DNA of 6,422 bases, from contig JBDTWB010000213.1 of the NCBI GenBank assembly GCA_040006895.1, positions 1 through 6,422 on the forward strand, given 5' to 3'. Position numbers and translations under genes: made by a program. Below are positions 1-5,948 of this stretch, piece by piece (the stretch's first letter is position 1; each line of letters opens with the position of its first letter). The notes beneath the pieces are model-generated. The model did no database searches, was not told the origin of the DNA, and saw only the letters and a list, made by a program, of their open reading frames with translations. Origin of the DNA: CAIWHR01 sp040006895 (GTDB lineage Bacteria > Pseudomonadota > Gammaproteobacteria > Burkholderiales > Casimicrobiaceae).

Positions 1-36
1 CGGCTGGCCGTACTCGTTGGTTCGCGGGGCCGTCAT
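1..36 (-). CDS. N-terminus of a gene leaving the window, possibly a GNAT family N-acetyltransferase (partial)
   Basis: On the minus strand an ATG at 36-34 opens a frame that stays open to the window edge and encodes MTAPRTNEYGQP. A strong Shine-Dalgarno sequence (AAGGTGA, plus-strand 41-47) lies four bases upstream, which is the main support for a real start. The Asn-Glu-Tyr-Gly-Gln-Pro segment resembles the beginning of some GNAT acetyltransferases that start with a short (T/N)-x-x-G-Q-P-(I/V)-G stretch. That identification rests on memory of a 12-residue motif only and is weak. The gene would be divergent from the LysE-type exporter at 303 and share the 37-302 spacer with it. The rest of the gene lies left of the window. 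Confidence 0.5.
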   Translation of the reverse strand, partial: MTAPRTNEYGQP

Positions 37-302
37 TGCGTCACCTTTCCTGTCCAGGCGGACCGGAGTCCGCGACGTCGCGCCAGTTGCATGGAGACTC
101 GACCGTCGCGGGATTGCGGGAAGCAGGGCGGAGCCCTGCCACGCCTACCCGATAGAGCCGCCGCCGATCCGCGCTCGCACCCTGGTCTCCCATGTCTTGC
201 CGCGCCCCCGGTGTCCCGGGTGCATGATAACGCCTGCGCAACGCCCGGCCGACGCGCCAGCCGGACGCTTGTCTCCTCGCACCGAATCCACCGACCGACT
301 GC
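37..302. other. Divergent intergenic spacer between the left-edge gene and the exporter
   Basis: This 266-bp stretch separates two divergent starts and should hold promoters for both. I see no convincing sigma-70 promoter. A TTGCCG at 197-202 followed by a CATGATAAC-like element at 223-231 is the nearest candidate for the exporter, but its spacing is too long. Two short inverted repeats are present: 123-139 (described separately) and CCCGG/CCGGG at 207-211/216-220. Frames that are open here have no ribosome binding site and no recognisable protein, so I treat the stretch as non-coding. Confidence 0.5.
123..139. repeat. Perfect 7-bp inverted repeat with 3-nt loop
   Basis: GCAGGGC (123-129), GGA (130-132) and GCCCTGC (133-139) form a perfect GC-rich hairpin inside the divergent spacer. 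No T-run follows on either strand, so it is not a standard intrinsic terminator. It could be a regulator-binding site or a structured 5' leader element, or it could be chance in GC-rich DNA. Confidence 0.4.
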
Positions 303-938
303 ATGGACCTGCTGCTTGCCCTCACCCTGTTCTGCGCCGTCACGCTCTTCACACCGGGACCTAACAACCTGATGCTGATGGCGTCAGGACTCAACTTCGG
401 ATTCCGCAAGGGCATGCCGCATCTGCTCGGCGTGGTGTTCGGCTTCACGGCGATGGTGTTGCTGGTCGGCACCGGCCTGGGCGCCTTTTTCCACGCCTGG
501 CCCGCCGCCTACGCGGTGCTCAAGTATGCCGGTGCAACCTACCTTCTCTACCTGGCCTGGCAGATCGCGACGGCGCCACCGCCCGGGCAGCGCGCGACGG
601 GCACCACTTCTGCCGGCGCTCCGATCGGATTCCTGCAGGCGGCAGCGTTCCAGTGGGTCAATCCCAAGGCCTGGGTCATGTCGGTCGGGGCGGTTTCCAC
701 CTATGCGTCGGTCGCGCCGTTTCCGTTCAACGTGATTGTCATCGCGGCCCTGTTCTGCGTCCTGGGCGCTGCCTCGGCCGGCACCTGGCTCGGATTCGGC
801 GCGGGTTTGCAGCGAGTGCTGAAGGACCCGCGCGCGATCCGCATCTTCAACGTCCTCATGGCCCTGCTGCTGGTGGCATCGCTGTATCCGATCCTGCTCG
901 GCGACGGTCACCCGCAGGCGGGCGTACGCGCGCTCTAG
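303..938 (+). CDS. LysE family translocator (amino-acid/metabolite exporter)
   Basis: This encodes a 211-residue inner-membrane protein of the LysE/RhtB superfamily, whose members export amino acids or related small metabolites. The family hallmark TPGPNN lies at residues 17-22 at the end of the first membrane segment. A glycine-rich second segment follows (about 38-60), then the YAGATYLLYLAW stretch (75-86). The WVNPKAW motif (118-124) marks the second half, and two more hydrophobic segments lie at about 142-165 and 181-200. The length is typical and the protein looks complete. The ATG at 303 fits the usual N-terminus, and an in-frame TAA lies upstream at 228-230. No Shine-Dalgarno sequence is visible before the start (CCACCGACCGACTGC), so translation may be leaderless or weak. 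The exported substrate cannot be read from sequence. The gene converges with the amidohydrolase at 935. Confidence 0.92.
   Translation: MDLLLALTLFCAVTLFTPGPNNLMLMASGLNFGFRKGMPHLLGVVFGFTAMVLLVGTGLGAFFHAWPAAYAVLKYAGATYLLYLAWQIATAPPPGQRATGTTSAGAPIGFLQAAAFQWVNPKAWVMSVGAVSTYASVAPFPFNVIVIAALFCVLGAASAGTWLGFGAGLQRVLKDPRAIRIFNVLMALLLVASLYPILLGDGHPQAGVRAL
935..938. other. Shared CTAG: overlapping stop codons of two convergent genes
   Basis: The palindrome CTAG gives TAG at 936-938 for the plus-strand exporter and TAG at 937-935 for the minus-strand amidohydrolase, so the two reading frames overlap by four bases with no spacer. No hairpin followed by a T-run lies on either side. Transcripts of each gene must therefore terminate inside the other gene, by Rho or not at all. 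Confidence 0.9.
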
Positions 939-2185
939 GCGTTCGCGAGCTCGACCAGCACGTTCGCCAGCACCCGCGTCCCGGCAGCCAGATCCTCCGC
1001 CTCCGCGGATTCCGCCGGGTTGTGACTGACCCCATCCTTGCAGGGCACGAAGATCATGCCGGTGGGGCAGACGGCGTGCAGGAAGCGCGCGTCGTGGCCG
1101 GCCGCGGAGGGTAGATCCATGGTGGCGATGCCGAGGGCATGCGCGCTGCGACGGATCAGGTCGGTCATGGACGCGGGAAATTCCAGTGACATCGCGGTGG
1201 TGAGCTCGGTGACCTCGACCGTGCATGGTCCCTGCTGCGCTTCGCACAGTGGGCCGATGCGATCGCCCAACGCCTGCAGGGTGGCGGAATCGACGTGGCG
1301 CAGATCGATCGAGAAGTCCGCTGAAGCGGGCACGACCGACGGGGCGTTCGGCTTCACGTCCAGTCTGCCGACAGTGAATTTCACGACGTCCGCCTCGTCG
1401 TGCATCGCGTCGGCCAGCGCATCGATCATTCGCACCGCGGCGAGCAACGCATCCTTGCGCTCGCGGCGGGTCGCGGTGCCCGCGTGCGCTTCCTCGCCAC
1501 GCACGCTGACCCGGAAGGTGCGCTTGCCCTGGATGCCCGTGACCACGCCGACCGTGTAGCCTTCGCGTTCCAGCACCGGGCCCTGCTCGATGTGCGCCTC
1601 GACGTACGCGCTCACAGTTCGGCCCAGCGGGCGCGTCGACAGGTCCGGGAACGCCACGGCCAGGTCCACGAGTCCTTGGCCGACGGTAATGCCGGCCTTG
1701 TCGCGCACGGTGAGGAAGCGTTCCAAAGCGGTGGCGCCGGTGAAGGCCGCCGACCCCATCATGCCGGGTGCGAAGCGCGAGCCCTCTTCGTTCATCCAGG
1801 CCACGACTTCGATCGGCCGCCGCAGAGTAATGCCGGCAGTGATGATGGCCTGCACGGCTTCGAGTCCTGCGAGCACGCCAAAGACGCCGTCGAACCGGCC
1901 CCCGGTTGGCTGGCTATCGAGGTGCGATCCCGTCACCACCGGCGCGGCATCAATGTCGGATCCTTCGAGGCGCAGAAACAGGTTGCCCGCAGGATCGGTG
2001 AACGCGCCGAGACCGAGCGCGCGTGCCCAGTCGACGAGCTCCCGCCAGGCCGCGATCTCTTCCGCCGAAAGGGCCTGGCGATTCACCCCGCCCCCGGGCA
2101 GCGCGCCATGGCACGCCATGCGCTCGAGCCGATCCCACAGCCGCGTCGCGTCGACGCACGCCGCCGGACCTGCTGGCTGGGTCAC
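935..2185 (-). CDS. M20-family Zn-dependent amidohydrolase (N-carbamoyl-L-amino-acid hydrolase / allantoate amidohydrolase type)
   Basis: This 416-residue cytosolic metalloenzyme belongs to the M20 subgroup that cleaves ureido or amide groups: N-carbamoyl-L-amino-acid hydrolase, beta-ureidopropionase and allantoate amidohydrolase. The two-metal site is intact by motif: His88 (SHLDSQ), Asp99 (GGRFDG), Glu133 and Glu134 (MNEEGSRF, base and ligand), His198 (AHIEQGP) and His388 (SHNPAE). The dimerisation-lid motif AHAGT (233-237) and the RLDVKPNAPSVVP stretch (274-286), containing the substrate-contacting Asn, are present, as is AGHDARF (362-368). The start is GTG at 2185-2183, overlapping the upstream stop as GTGA. 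GAGGA lies four bases upstream, and the extra N-terminal helix plus GGGVNR (31-36) match the family. It is the last gene of the block, which suggests it frees an amine or amino acid from the imported compound. The exact substrate is not determinable. Confidence 0.93.
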   Translation of the reverse strand: MTQPAGPAACVDATRLWDRLERMACHGALPGGGVNRQALSAEEIAAWRELVDWARALGLGAFTDPAGNLFLRLEGSDIDAAPVVTGSHLDSQPTGGRFDGVFGVLAGLEAVQAIITAGITLRRPIEVVAWMNEEGSRFAPGMMGSAAFTGATALERFLTVRDKAGITVGQGLVDLAVAFPDLSTRPLGRTVSAYVEAHIEQGPVLEREGYTVGVVTGIQGKRTFRVSVRGEEAHAGTATRRERKDALLAAVRMIDALADAMHDEADVVKFTVGRLDVKPNAPSVVPASADFSIDLRHVDSATLQALGDRIGPLCEAQQGPCTVEVTELTTAMSLEFPASMTDLIRRSAHALGIATMDLPSAAGHDARFLHAVCPTGMIFVPCKDGVSHNPAESAEAEDLAAGTRVLANVLVELANA

Positions 2186-3063
2186 GCAGTCCTCATGATC
2201 TGCGCGGGCACGGCGCGCGGATCACGCTCGGTCCAGCGACCGGCCTCGACCTGGGCGATGAAGTCCCCGACCAGGCGATTGAAGAGTTCGGGCTCCTCGA
2301 GGTTGAGGGTGTGCCCGGTCTTGGGCAGCACCGCGAGGCCGCAGGCAGGAATCGTTTTCTTCAGGAAGATCGCCGGTTGCAGGCAATGATCATCCTCGTC
2401 TCCGGTCATGACCAGGGTGGGCACGCGCATCGTCCGCAAGCGCTCTTCGAGATCGTAGAGCGACGGCCGTCGCGCCTGCACGCCGCGCATGGTATTGGCC
2501 GCGCCCACGTCGGAATGCTGGGCGAGGAGGTCGGCGAATTCCTGCCAGCCGCGCGGATCCTTGTTCTGGAACTGCACGCGCGACGCGCCGAGTGAATAGG
2601 TCGCCGCGAATCGCTTGCTGCCCTGCGCCTCGAACTGCTTCGCGACCTCGAGGGAAACGTCGCGAAAGTACGTTTCGAACGCCTTCTCGGCGCCGTAGCC
2701 CGCACCGGCCGCGACCAGCGAGAGCGCGCGTTGCGGGGATTCGAGGCCCAAATGCAGCGCCGCGAATCCGCCCATCGACAGGCCGACGACATGGGCCCGG
2801 TCGACCTTCGCCGCATCGAGCACGGCCACGATATCCTGCACCGCCCGCAGCTGCGAATAGGCATCGACGTCCGGTGGCACGTCGGACGGTGGGTAGCCGC
2901 GGGCCGCGAAGGTGATGCAGCGGTGCGCGCGGGCAAAATGCCGCATCTGCGGCTCCCAGCTCCGGTAGGTGCCGCCGAATTCGTGCACGAACACGATCGG
3001 CGTGCCGCTGCCCGCTTCCTCGTAATGCAGGCGCACGCCGTCATTGGTATTCGCGTAGCTCAT
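2182..3063 (-). CDS. Alpha/beta-fold hydrolase
   Basis: This 293-residue soluble hydrolase of the alpha/beta superfamily belongs to the broad group that includes enol-lactonases, esterases and RutD-like enzymes. The catalytic triad is readable: Ser96 in the nucleophile elbow GLSMGG (94-99), Asp224 in TGDEDD (220-225) and His251 in KTGHTLNLEEPE (248-259). The oxyanion loop is HEFGG (27-31) rather than the common HGxxG, and the strand after it ends in ARGYPPSD (54-61). I chose the ATG at 3063-3061 because GAGGA (3075-3071) stands seven bases upstream and the protein then begins directly with the first beta-strand. A longer frame back to 3147 would only add a basic, non-homologous leader. It follows the aminotransferase by 10 nt and overlaps the amidohydrolase by 4 nt, so the three are probably co-translated. 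Ester, lactone or amide bond hydrolysis is possible. Confidence 0.92.
   Translation of the reverse strand: MSYANTNDGVRLHYEEAGSGTPIVFVHEFGGTYRSWEPQMRHFARAHRCITFAARGYPPSDVPPDVDAYSQLRAVQDIVAVLDAAKVDRAHVVGLSMGGFAALHLGLESPQRALSLVAAGAGYGAEKAFETYFRDVSLEVAKQFEAQGSKRFAATYSLGASRVQFQNKDPRGWQEFADLLAQHSDVGAANTMRGVQARRPSLYDLEERLRTMRVPTLVMTGDEDDHCLQPAIFLKKTIPACGLAVLPKTGHTLNLEEPELFNRLVGDFIAQVEAGRWTERDPRAVPAQIMRTA
2190..2194 (-). promoter_or_regulatory. Ribosome binding site for the amidohydrolase GTG start
   Basis: GAGGA on the minus strand lies within the last codons of the alpha/beta hydrolase, four bases before the GTG at 2185. It supports GTG as the start. The GTGA overlap (2185-2182) suggests that ribosomes finishing the hydrolase reinitiate here. 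Confidence 0.7.
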
Positions 3064-3070
3064 GATCGCG

Positions 3071-3075
3071 TCCTC
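3071..3075 (-). promoter_or_regulatory. Ribosome binding site that fixes the alpha/beta hydrolase start
   Basis: GAGGA on the minus strand overlaps the aminotransferase stop codon (TGA, 3076-3074) and sits seven bases before the ATG at 3063. It selects this ATG over the longer frame and indicates translational coupling between the two genes. Confidence 0.75.
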
Positions 3076-4213
3076 AGAAGAGTGCAGCCACTTCGACCGG
3101 ACCGCGCGCCTTCGCCGCCATCTCGGGCAGCGCCGCGCAGAACGCATCGGCCCAGGCCTCGGGCACGGTCGTGCTTACCTTCACGAACCGATGGCCGAAC
3201 GTAGGGGTGTGGTAGGTACCCTGCCGGATCATGATGTTCCGTTCGCGATAGACCGCGCACAGCGCCTCCGGCGTGATGCCGGCGTCGATGCACTCGATCA
3301 CCAGGAAATTGGCCTGCGACGGGTAGACCGCGATCGACATGCCCGGCACCTTGGCGACGGCCTTGGCGATCTCGGCCTGGTTGCGGCGCTGGCGGCGATT
3401 GATCTCCGGGAACCACGTGCCCTTGATCTTGAGCCCGGCGATCGCCGCGCGCTGGGAGAGGACATTGCACCCCAGGTTGTTCGGCGGGGCGGCCGCGAGA
3501 CGCTCGATCAGGTCGGGATGGGCAACGACCGCGCCGACCCGCAGGCCCGCGAGTCCCAGCCACTTGGAAAAGCTGTAGATCGTGACCGTGCGCTCGGGGT
3601 AGAACTTCGCTGCCAGCGTGTGATCGTCGGCGAAATGGAAGTAGGTGCAATCGTGCAGGAAGTAGGCGCCGACGCGTCGGGCGATGGCCGTGAAGGCCTC
3701 GATCTCCGCCACGGTGTAGCACACGCCGAGCGGATTGTTCGGATCGACGAGATAGATGATGCGCGTCTTGTCGGTGACCGCCGCTTCGAGCTGCGCCACC
3801 GTGAGCTTGTAGCCGTTCTCGGGCTTGTAGATCGGGATCTCGATCACGTTGGCGCCGGCGGCGCGCGCAAACTCGAGCGGCCATTTCCAGCCCGGATCCG
3901 TCGTCACGAAGTCCACGCCGGGCTCCATCAAGGTATGGCAGACGTTGTAGAGCCCTTCTACCGCGCCGTCGGTCACGAGCACCGATTGCTTGTCGCCGCT
4001 CAGTCCCAGATCCGCGAGAATGCCGGCCCGCAGCTCCTCGAACCCGGCGGGCGGGGCGTAGGCGTGGTACTCCTCGGTCTCGATGGCATCGAGCATCGCC
4101 TGCTTCACTGCCGGATGGGGATGGAAGTGATTGGTGTTCTGGCCCAGCCACATGAGGCCCGGGGTGTTGCACAGGCGGTCGAAGTGCTGGTTACGGATCT
4201 CGAACTTACGCAC
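3074..4213 (-). CDS. Class I/II (fold type I) PLP-dependent aminotransferase
   Basis: This 379-residue cytosolic enzyme has the aspartate-aminotransferase fold and would transfer an amino group between an amine or amino acid and a keto acid. Readable features are the substrate-loop YHAYAPPAG (49-57), the NNPLG segment with Asn160 (NPxG motif), Asp188 and Tyr191 in HDCTYFHF (pyridine-nitrogen and PLP-oxygen contacts) and the Schiff-base Lys217 in SFSKWLGLAGLRVG (214-227). The C-terminal segment is FVKVSTTVPE (343-352). The position normally held by the carboxylate-binding Arg appears to be Lys345, which is unusual. I chose GTG at 4213-4211, because the residues from there (MRKFEIRNQHF) look like a natural N-terminus and AGGA lies about nine bases upstream. 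A GTG at 4261 would add a basic, unlikely leader. It overlaps the SDR by 8 nt. Substrate unknown; decarboxylase or other PLP chemistry is possible. Confidence 0.9.
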   Translation of the reverse strand: MRKFEIRNQHFDRLCNTPGLMWLGQNTNHFHPHPAVKQAMLDAIETEEYHAYAPPAGFEELRAGILADLGLSGDKQSVLVTDGAVEGLYNVCHTLMEPGVDFVTTDPGWKWPLEFARAAGANVIEIPIYKPENGYKLTVAQLEAAVTDKTRIIYLVDPNNPLGVCYTVAEIEAFTAIARRVGAYFLHDCTYFHFADDHTLAAKFYPERTVTIYSFSKWLGLAGLRVGAVVAHPDLIERLAAAPPNNLGCNVLSQRAAIAGLKIKGTWFPEINRRQRRNQAEIAKAVAKVPGMSIAVYPSQANFLVIECIDAGITPEALCAVYRERNIMIRQGTYHTPTFGHRFVKVSTTVPEAWADAFCAALPEMAAKARGPVEVAALF

Positions 4214-5012
4214 GCTCCACCGTCCTTTCCTTGATGATCGAGCCGCGCGACGCGATGCCACCGTCGATGGTGACGACCGTGCCGGTGATGTAGCCGGCGC
4301 GCGGCGATGCCAGGAATACCATGAGGTCGGCGACCTCTTCCGGCGTGGCGGGGCGCCCGCCGGGATACTTCTCGCGGAGCTCCTGCCAGCGGCTCTCGTC
4401 GCCGTACCAGTCGAGCGCGCGGCGCTTGTTGATCTTGACCATGCGATCGGTCTCGACCGGTCCCGGGTTGACTCCGACCACCCGCACGCCGAAGTCGAGG
4501 CTCTGGCCGCCGAGCGCCTTGGTGAAGGCCATCAGTGCCGCATTGCCCGTGCTCCCGGCGATGTAGTTGGCATCCCAGTTCTCGCCGGAGTTGCCGATGT
4601 CGTTGATGATCACGCCCGAACGGCGCGTTTTCATCCGCGCGTAGACCGAACGCGTGAGGTTGATGTAGCCGAAGAGCTTGAGATCGTAGCCGCGCCGCCA
4701 GTCGTCCTCCGTCAGGGACTCGATCGGTCCGGACGGGACCTCGCCGGCATTGTTGATCAGGATGTCGACGTCGCCGGCGGCCTCCGCCAGCGCCGTCATG
4801 TTCGCCGACACGGACAGGTCGAGCGCATGCACCGCGACCGCGGTGCCGTGGGTGCGGACGATGTCGGCACGCAACGACTCGAGCGCATCGGCGGAGCGCG
4901 CGGCGAGGTGGAGGTTGCACCCTTCGGCGGCGAAGGCCTTGGCCGTGGCGCGGCCGATACCCTTGGATGCGCCGGTCACCAGCACCGACATTCCCTTCAA
5001 GCCCAGATTCAT
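4206..5012 (-). CDS. SDR-fold protein (short-chain dehydrogenase/reductase family) with non-canonical catalytic residues
   Basis: This 268-residue protein has a Rossmann fold of the classical SDR type. The dinucleotide-binding motif TGASKGIG (13-20), NNAG (87-90) and the PGPVET motif (183-188) are intact, and Arg39 after the second strand favours NADP(H). The C-terminus carries the usual YITGTVVTIDGG (261-272). However, ungapped alignment of the motifs places Lys112, Gly140, Gly153 and Asn157 where classical SDRs have the Asn-Ser-Tyr-Lys tetrad. Tyr150 is nearby, but position 154 is Ser, so no YxxxK is formed. The protein may therefore be a divergent enzyme or a nucleotide-binding non-oxidoreductase. 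The start is ATG at 5012-5010, supported by AAGGA seven bases upstream; the longer frame to 5111 runs through the permease end. It lies 79 nt after the permease and overlaps the aminotransferase by 8 nt. Confidence 0.9.
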   Translation of the reverse strand: MNLGLKGMSVLVTGASKGIGRATAKAFAAEGCNLHLAARSADALESLRADIVRTHGTAVAVHALDLSVSANMTALAEAAGDVDILINNAGEVPSGPIESLTEDDWRRGYDLKLFGYINLTRSVYARMKTRRSGVIINDIGNSGENWDANYIAGSTGNAALMAFTKALGGQSLDFGVRVVGVNPGPVETDRMVKINKRRALDWYGDESRWQELREKYPGGRPATPEEVADLMVFLASPRAGYITGTVVTIDGGIASRGSIIKERTVERA

Positions 5013-5019
5013 GACGTGT

Positions 5020-5024
5020 TCCTT
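5020..5024 (-). promoter_or_regulatory. Ribosome binding site for the SDR
   Basis: AAGGA on the minus strand, seven bases before the ATG at 5012, decides the SDR start. It sits just downstream of the intercistronic hairpin at 5043-5066, so the site itself is outside the stem. Confidence 0.7.
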
Positions 5025-5042
5025 TTGCTTCGGCGTGAGGTG

Positions 5043-5066
5043 GCGAGCACCGGGACGGGCGCTCGC
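5043..5066 (-). repeat. Intercistronic hairpin between permease and SDR
   Basis: In the 79-nt spacer (5013-5091) the minus-strand RNA can fold GCGAGCGCC / loop CGTCCC / GGTGCTCGC, nine pairs including one G-U. No U-run follows, so it does not look like an intrinsic terminator. It is at the only sizeable gap in the six-gene block, dividing transport genes from enzyme genes. It could act as an mRNA processing or stability element. Confidence 0.5.
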
Positions 5067-5091
5067 GCGCCAGGCGACCGCGAAACGACCG

Positions 5092-5937
5092 CTATTCCTT
5101 CGGCATGCCATAGGTGCGGTTGGCGAACCACTCCGCCGCCGCCACCAGTCCGTACAGCCCGAGGCCGGCGACGCACAGCACTGCGATCGCCGCCATGGCG
5201 ATGACGGTGTCGGCGCGCGCGGTCGCGAAGATGATGAGATAGCCGAGCCCCTGCTGCGCGGTGATGAACTCGCCGATGATCACCCCGATGATCGCGAGGG
5301 TCATCGCGATCTTCATGCCACTGAAGATGTACGGCAGGGCGGCGGGAAAGCGCACGCTGCGAAACACTTGCCATTCGGTGGCGGTGAGCGACCGGCACAG
5401 TCGCACCATGTTGCGATCGACGCTCAAGAGGCCGGCCGTCGTGGCGATCACGATGGGGAAGAAGGCGATGAACACCGAGAACGCGAGGCGCGACTGCGCG
5501 CCGATGCCGAGCCAGATGATGAACAATGGCGCGAGCGCGATCTTGGGAATGAGCTGGAAGAACACCAGGTTCGGATAGAGCGCCTCGCGGGCGATCGTCG
5601 AGTAGGTGATCAGGATGGCAAGACCGATCCCCAGGAGGCTGGCGATGACGAAGCCACCGGCGGATTCGAGCGTAGTCGGGATCGCATGCTTCAGCAGGAT
5701 GGCGTGCTGGTCCAGCATCATCCGGGCGATGGCGCTCGGCGCGGGCAGGATCACCTCCGGAACATTGCCGAGCCGCACCGCAAGCTCCCAGGCGAAAAGA
5801 ACCGCCAGGGCGAGCGCGACCGGGAGCACGATGGCCCGCGCGCTGGTCCACACGTAGGCGCTTCGCCTCGCGCCGATCGCGTCGCCGGTCTCCGTGCCGA
5901 TGTTCATGCGGAGGGTGCTGCTGCCTGACGCTGCCAT
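5092..5937 (-). CDS. ABC transporter permease, NitT/TauT (SsuC/TauC-like) type
   Basis: This 281-residue inner-membrane subunit belongs to an importer of the nitrate/taurine/sulfonate/thiamine-precursor class. It starts with a short hydrophilic N-terminus, a first membrane segment (about 35-52) and the family-typical VILPAPSAIARMM (62-74). Further hydrophobic segments follow at about 95-112, 124-143, 151-171, 211-223 and 244-266. The cytoplasmic EAA-type coupling loop spans about 181-210, with ATEWQVFRSVRFPAALPYI (186-204) and the conserved FPAALP core. I chose ATG 5937-5935, with GGAA five bases upstream, leaving 11 nt after the ATPase stop. ATG at 5907 lacks a ribosome binding site, and the longer frame to 6027 reads through the ATPase gene. 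It pairs with that ATPase. A periplasmic binding protein would be expected outside the window. The substrate cannot be read from this subunit. Confidence 0.93.
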   Translation of the reverse strand: MAASGSSTLRMNIGTETGDAIGARRSAYVWTSARAIVLPVALALAVLFAWELAVRLGNVPEVILPAPSAIARMMLDQHAILLKHAIPTTLESAGGFVIASLLGIGLAILITYSTIAREALYPNLVFFQLIPKIALAPLFIIWLGIGAQSRLAFSVFIAFFPIVIATTAGLLSVDRNMVRLCRSLTATEWQVFRSVRFPAALPYIFSGMKIAMTLAIIGVIIGEFITAQQGLGYLIIFATARADTVIAMAAIAVLCVAGLGLYGLVAAAEWFANRTYGMPKE

Positions 5938-5948
5938 GCGCGTTCCAT

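Noticed and set aside
123..139. Hairpin as an intrinsic terminator
   Set aside because: No T-run follows on either strand and no gene ends next to it.
197..231. Possible sigma-70 promoter (TTGCCG and CATGATAAC) before the exporter
   Set aside because: The spacing between the two elements is about 20 nt and neither matches the consensus well, so it is not called as a feature.
17..372. Short plus-strand open frames in the divergent spacer
   Set aside because: They run into the exporter in other frames, have Pro/Arg-rich composition and lack a ribosome binding site.
384..1247. Minus-strand open frame of 287 codons across the exporter and the amidohydrolase end
   Set aside because: It lies opposite the exporter and in the wrong frame of the amidohydrolase, and encodes Arg-rich sequence without recognisable features.
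1400..2389. Open plus-strand frame of 329 codons opposite the amidohydrolase and hydrolase
   Set aside because: It spans the junction of two real genes, has low-complexity Arg/His-rich composition and no ribosome binding site or motif.
3064..3147. Longer N-terminus for the alpha/beta hydrolase
   Set aside because: The added residues are Arg/Trp-rich, overlap the aminotransferase end and lack a ribosome binding site; the ATG at 3063 has a good one.
3062..4234. Open plus-strand frame of 390 codons opposite the aminotransferase
   Set aside because: It is antisense to a clearly recognisable enzyme, its translation is rich in Arg, Asp, Gly and His with no known domain, and such frames are expected opposite GC-rich genes.
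4214..4261. Longer N-terminus for the aminotransferase from GTG at 4261
   Set aside because: The 16 extra residues are basic and unlike the family, and would extend the overlap with the SDR.
4131..5928. Two long plus-strand open frames opposite the aminotransferase, SDR and permease
   Set aside because: Their codon pattern is the reverse of the real genes, with no family motifs and no plausible start signals.
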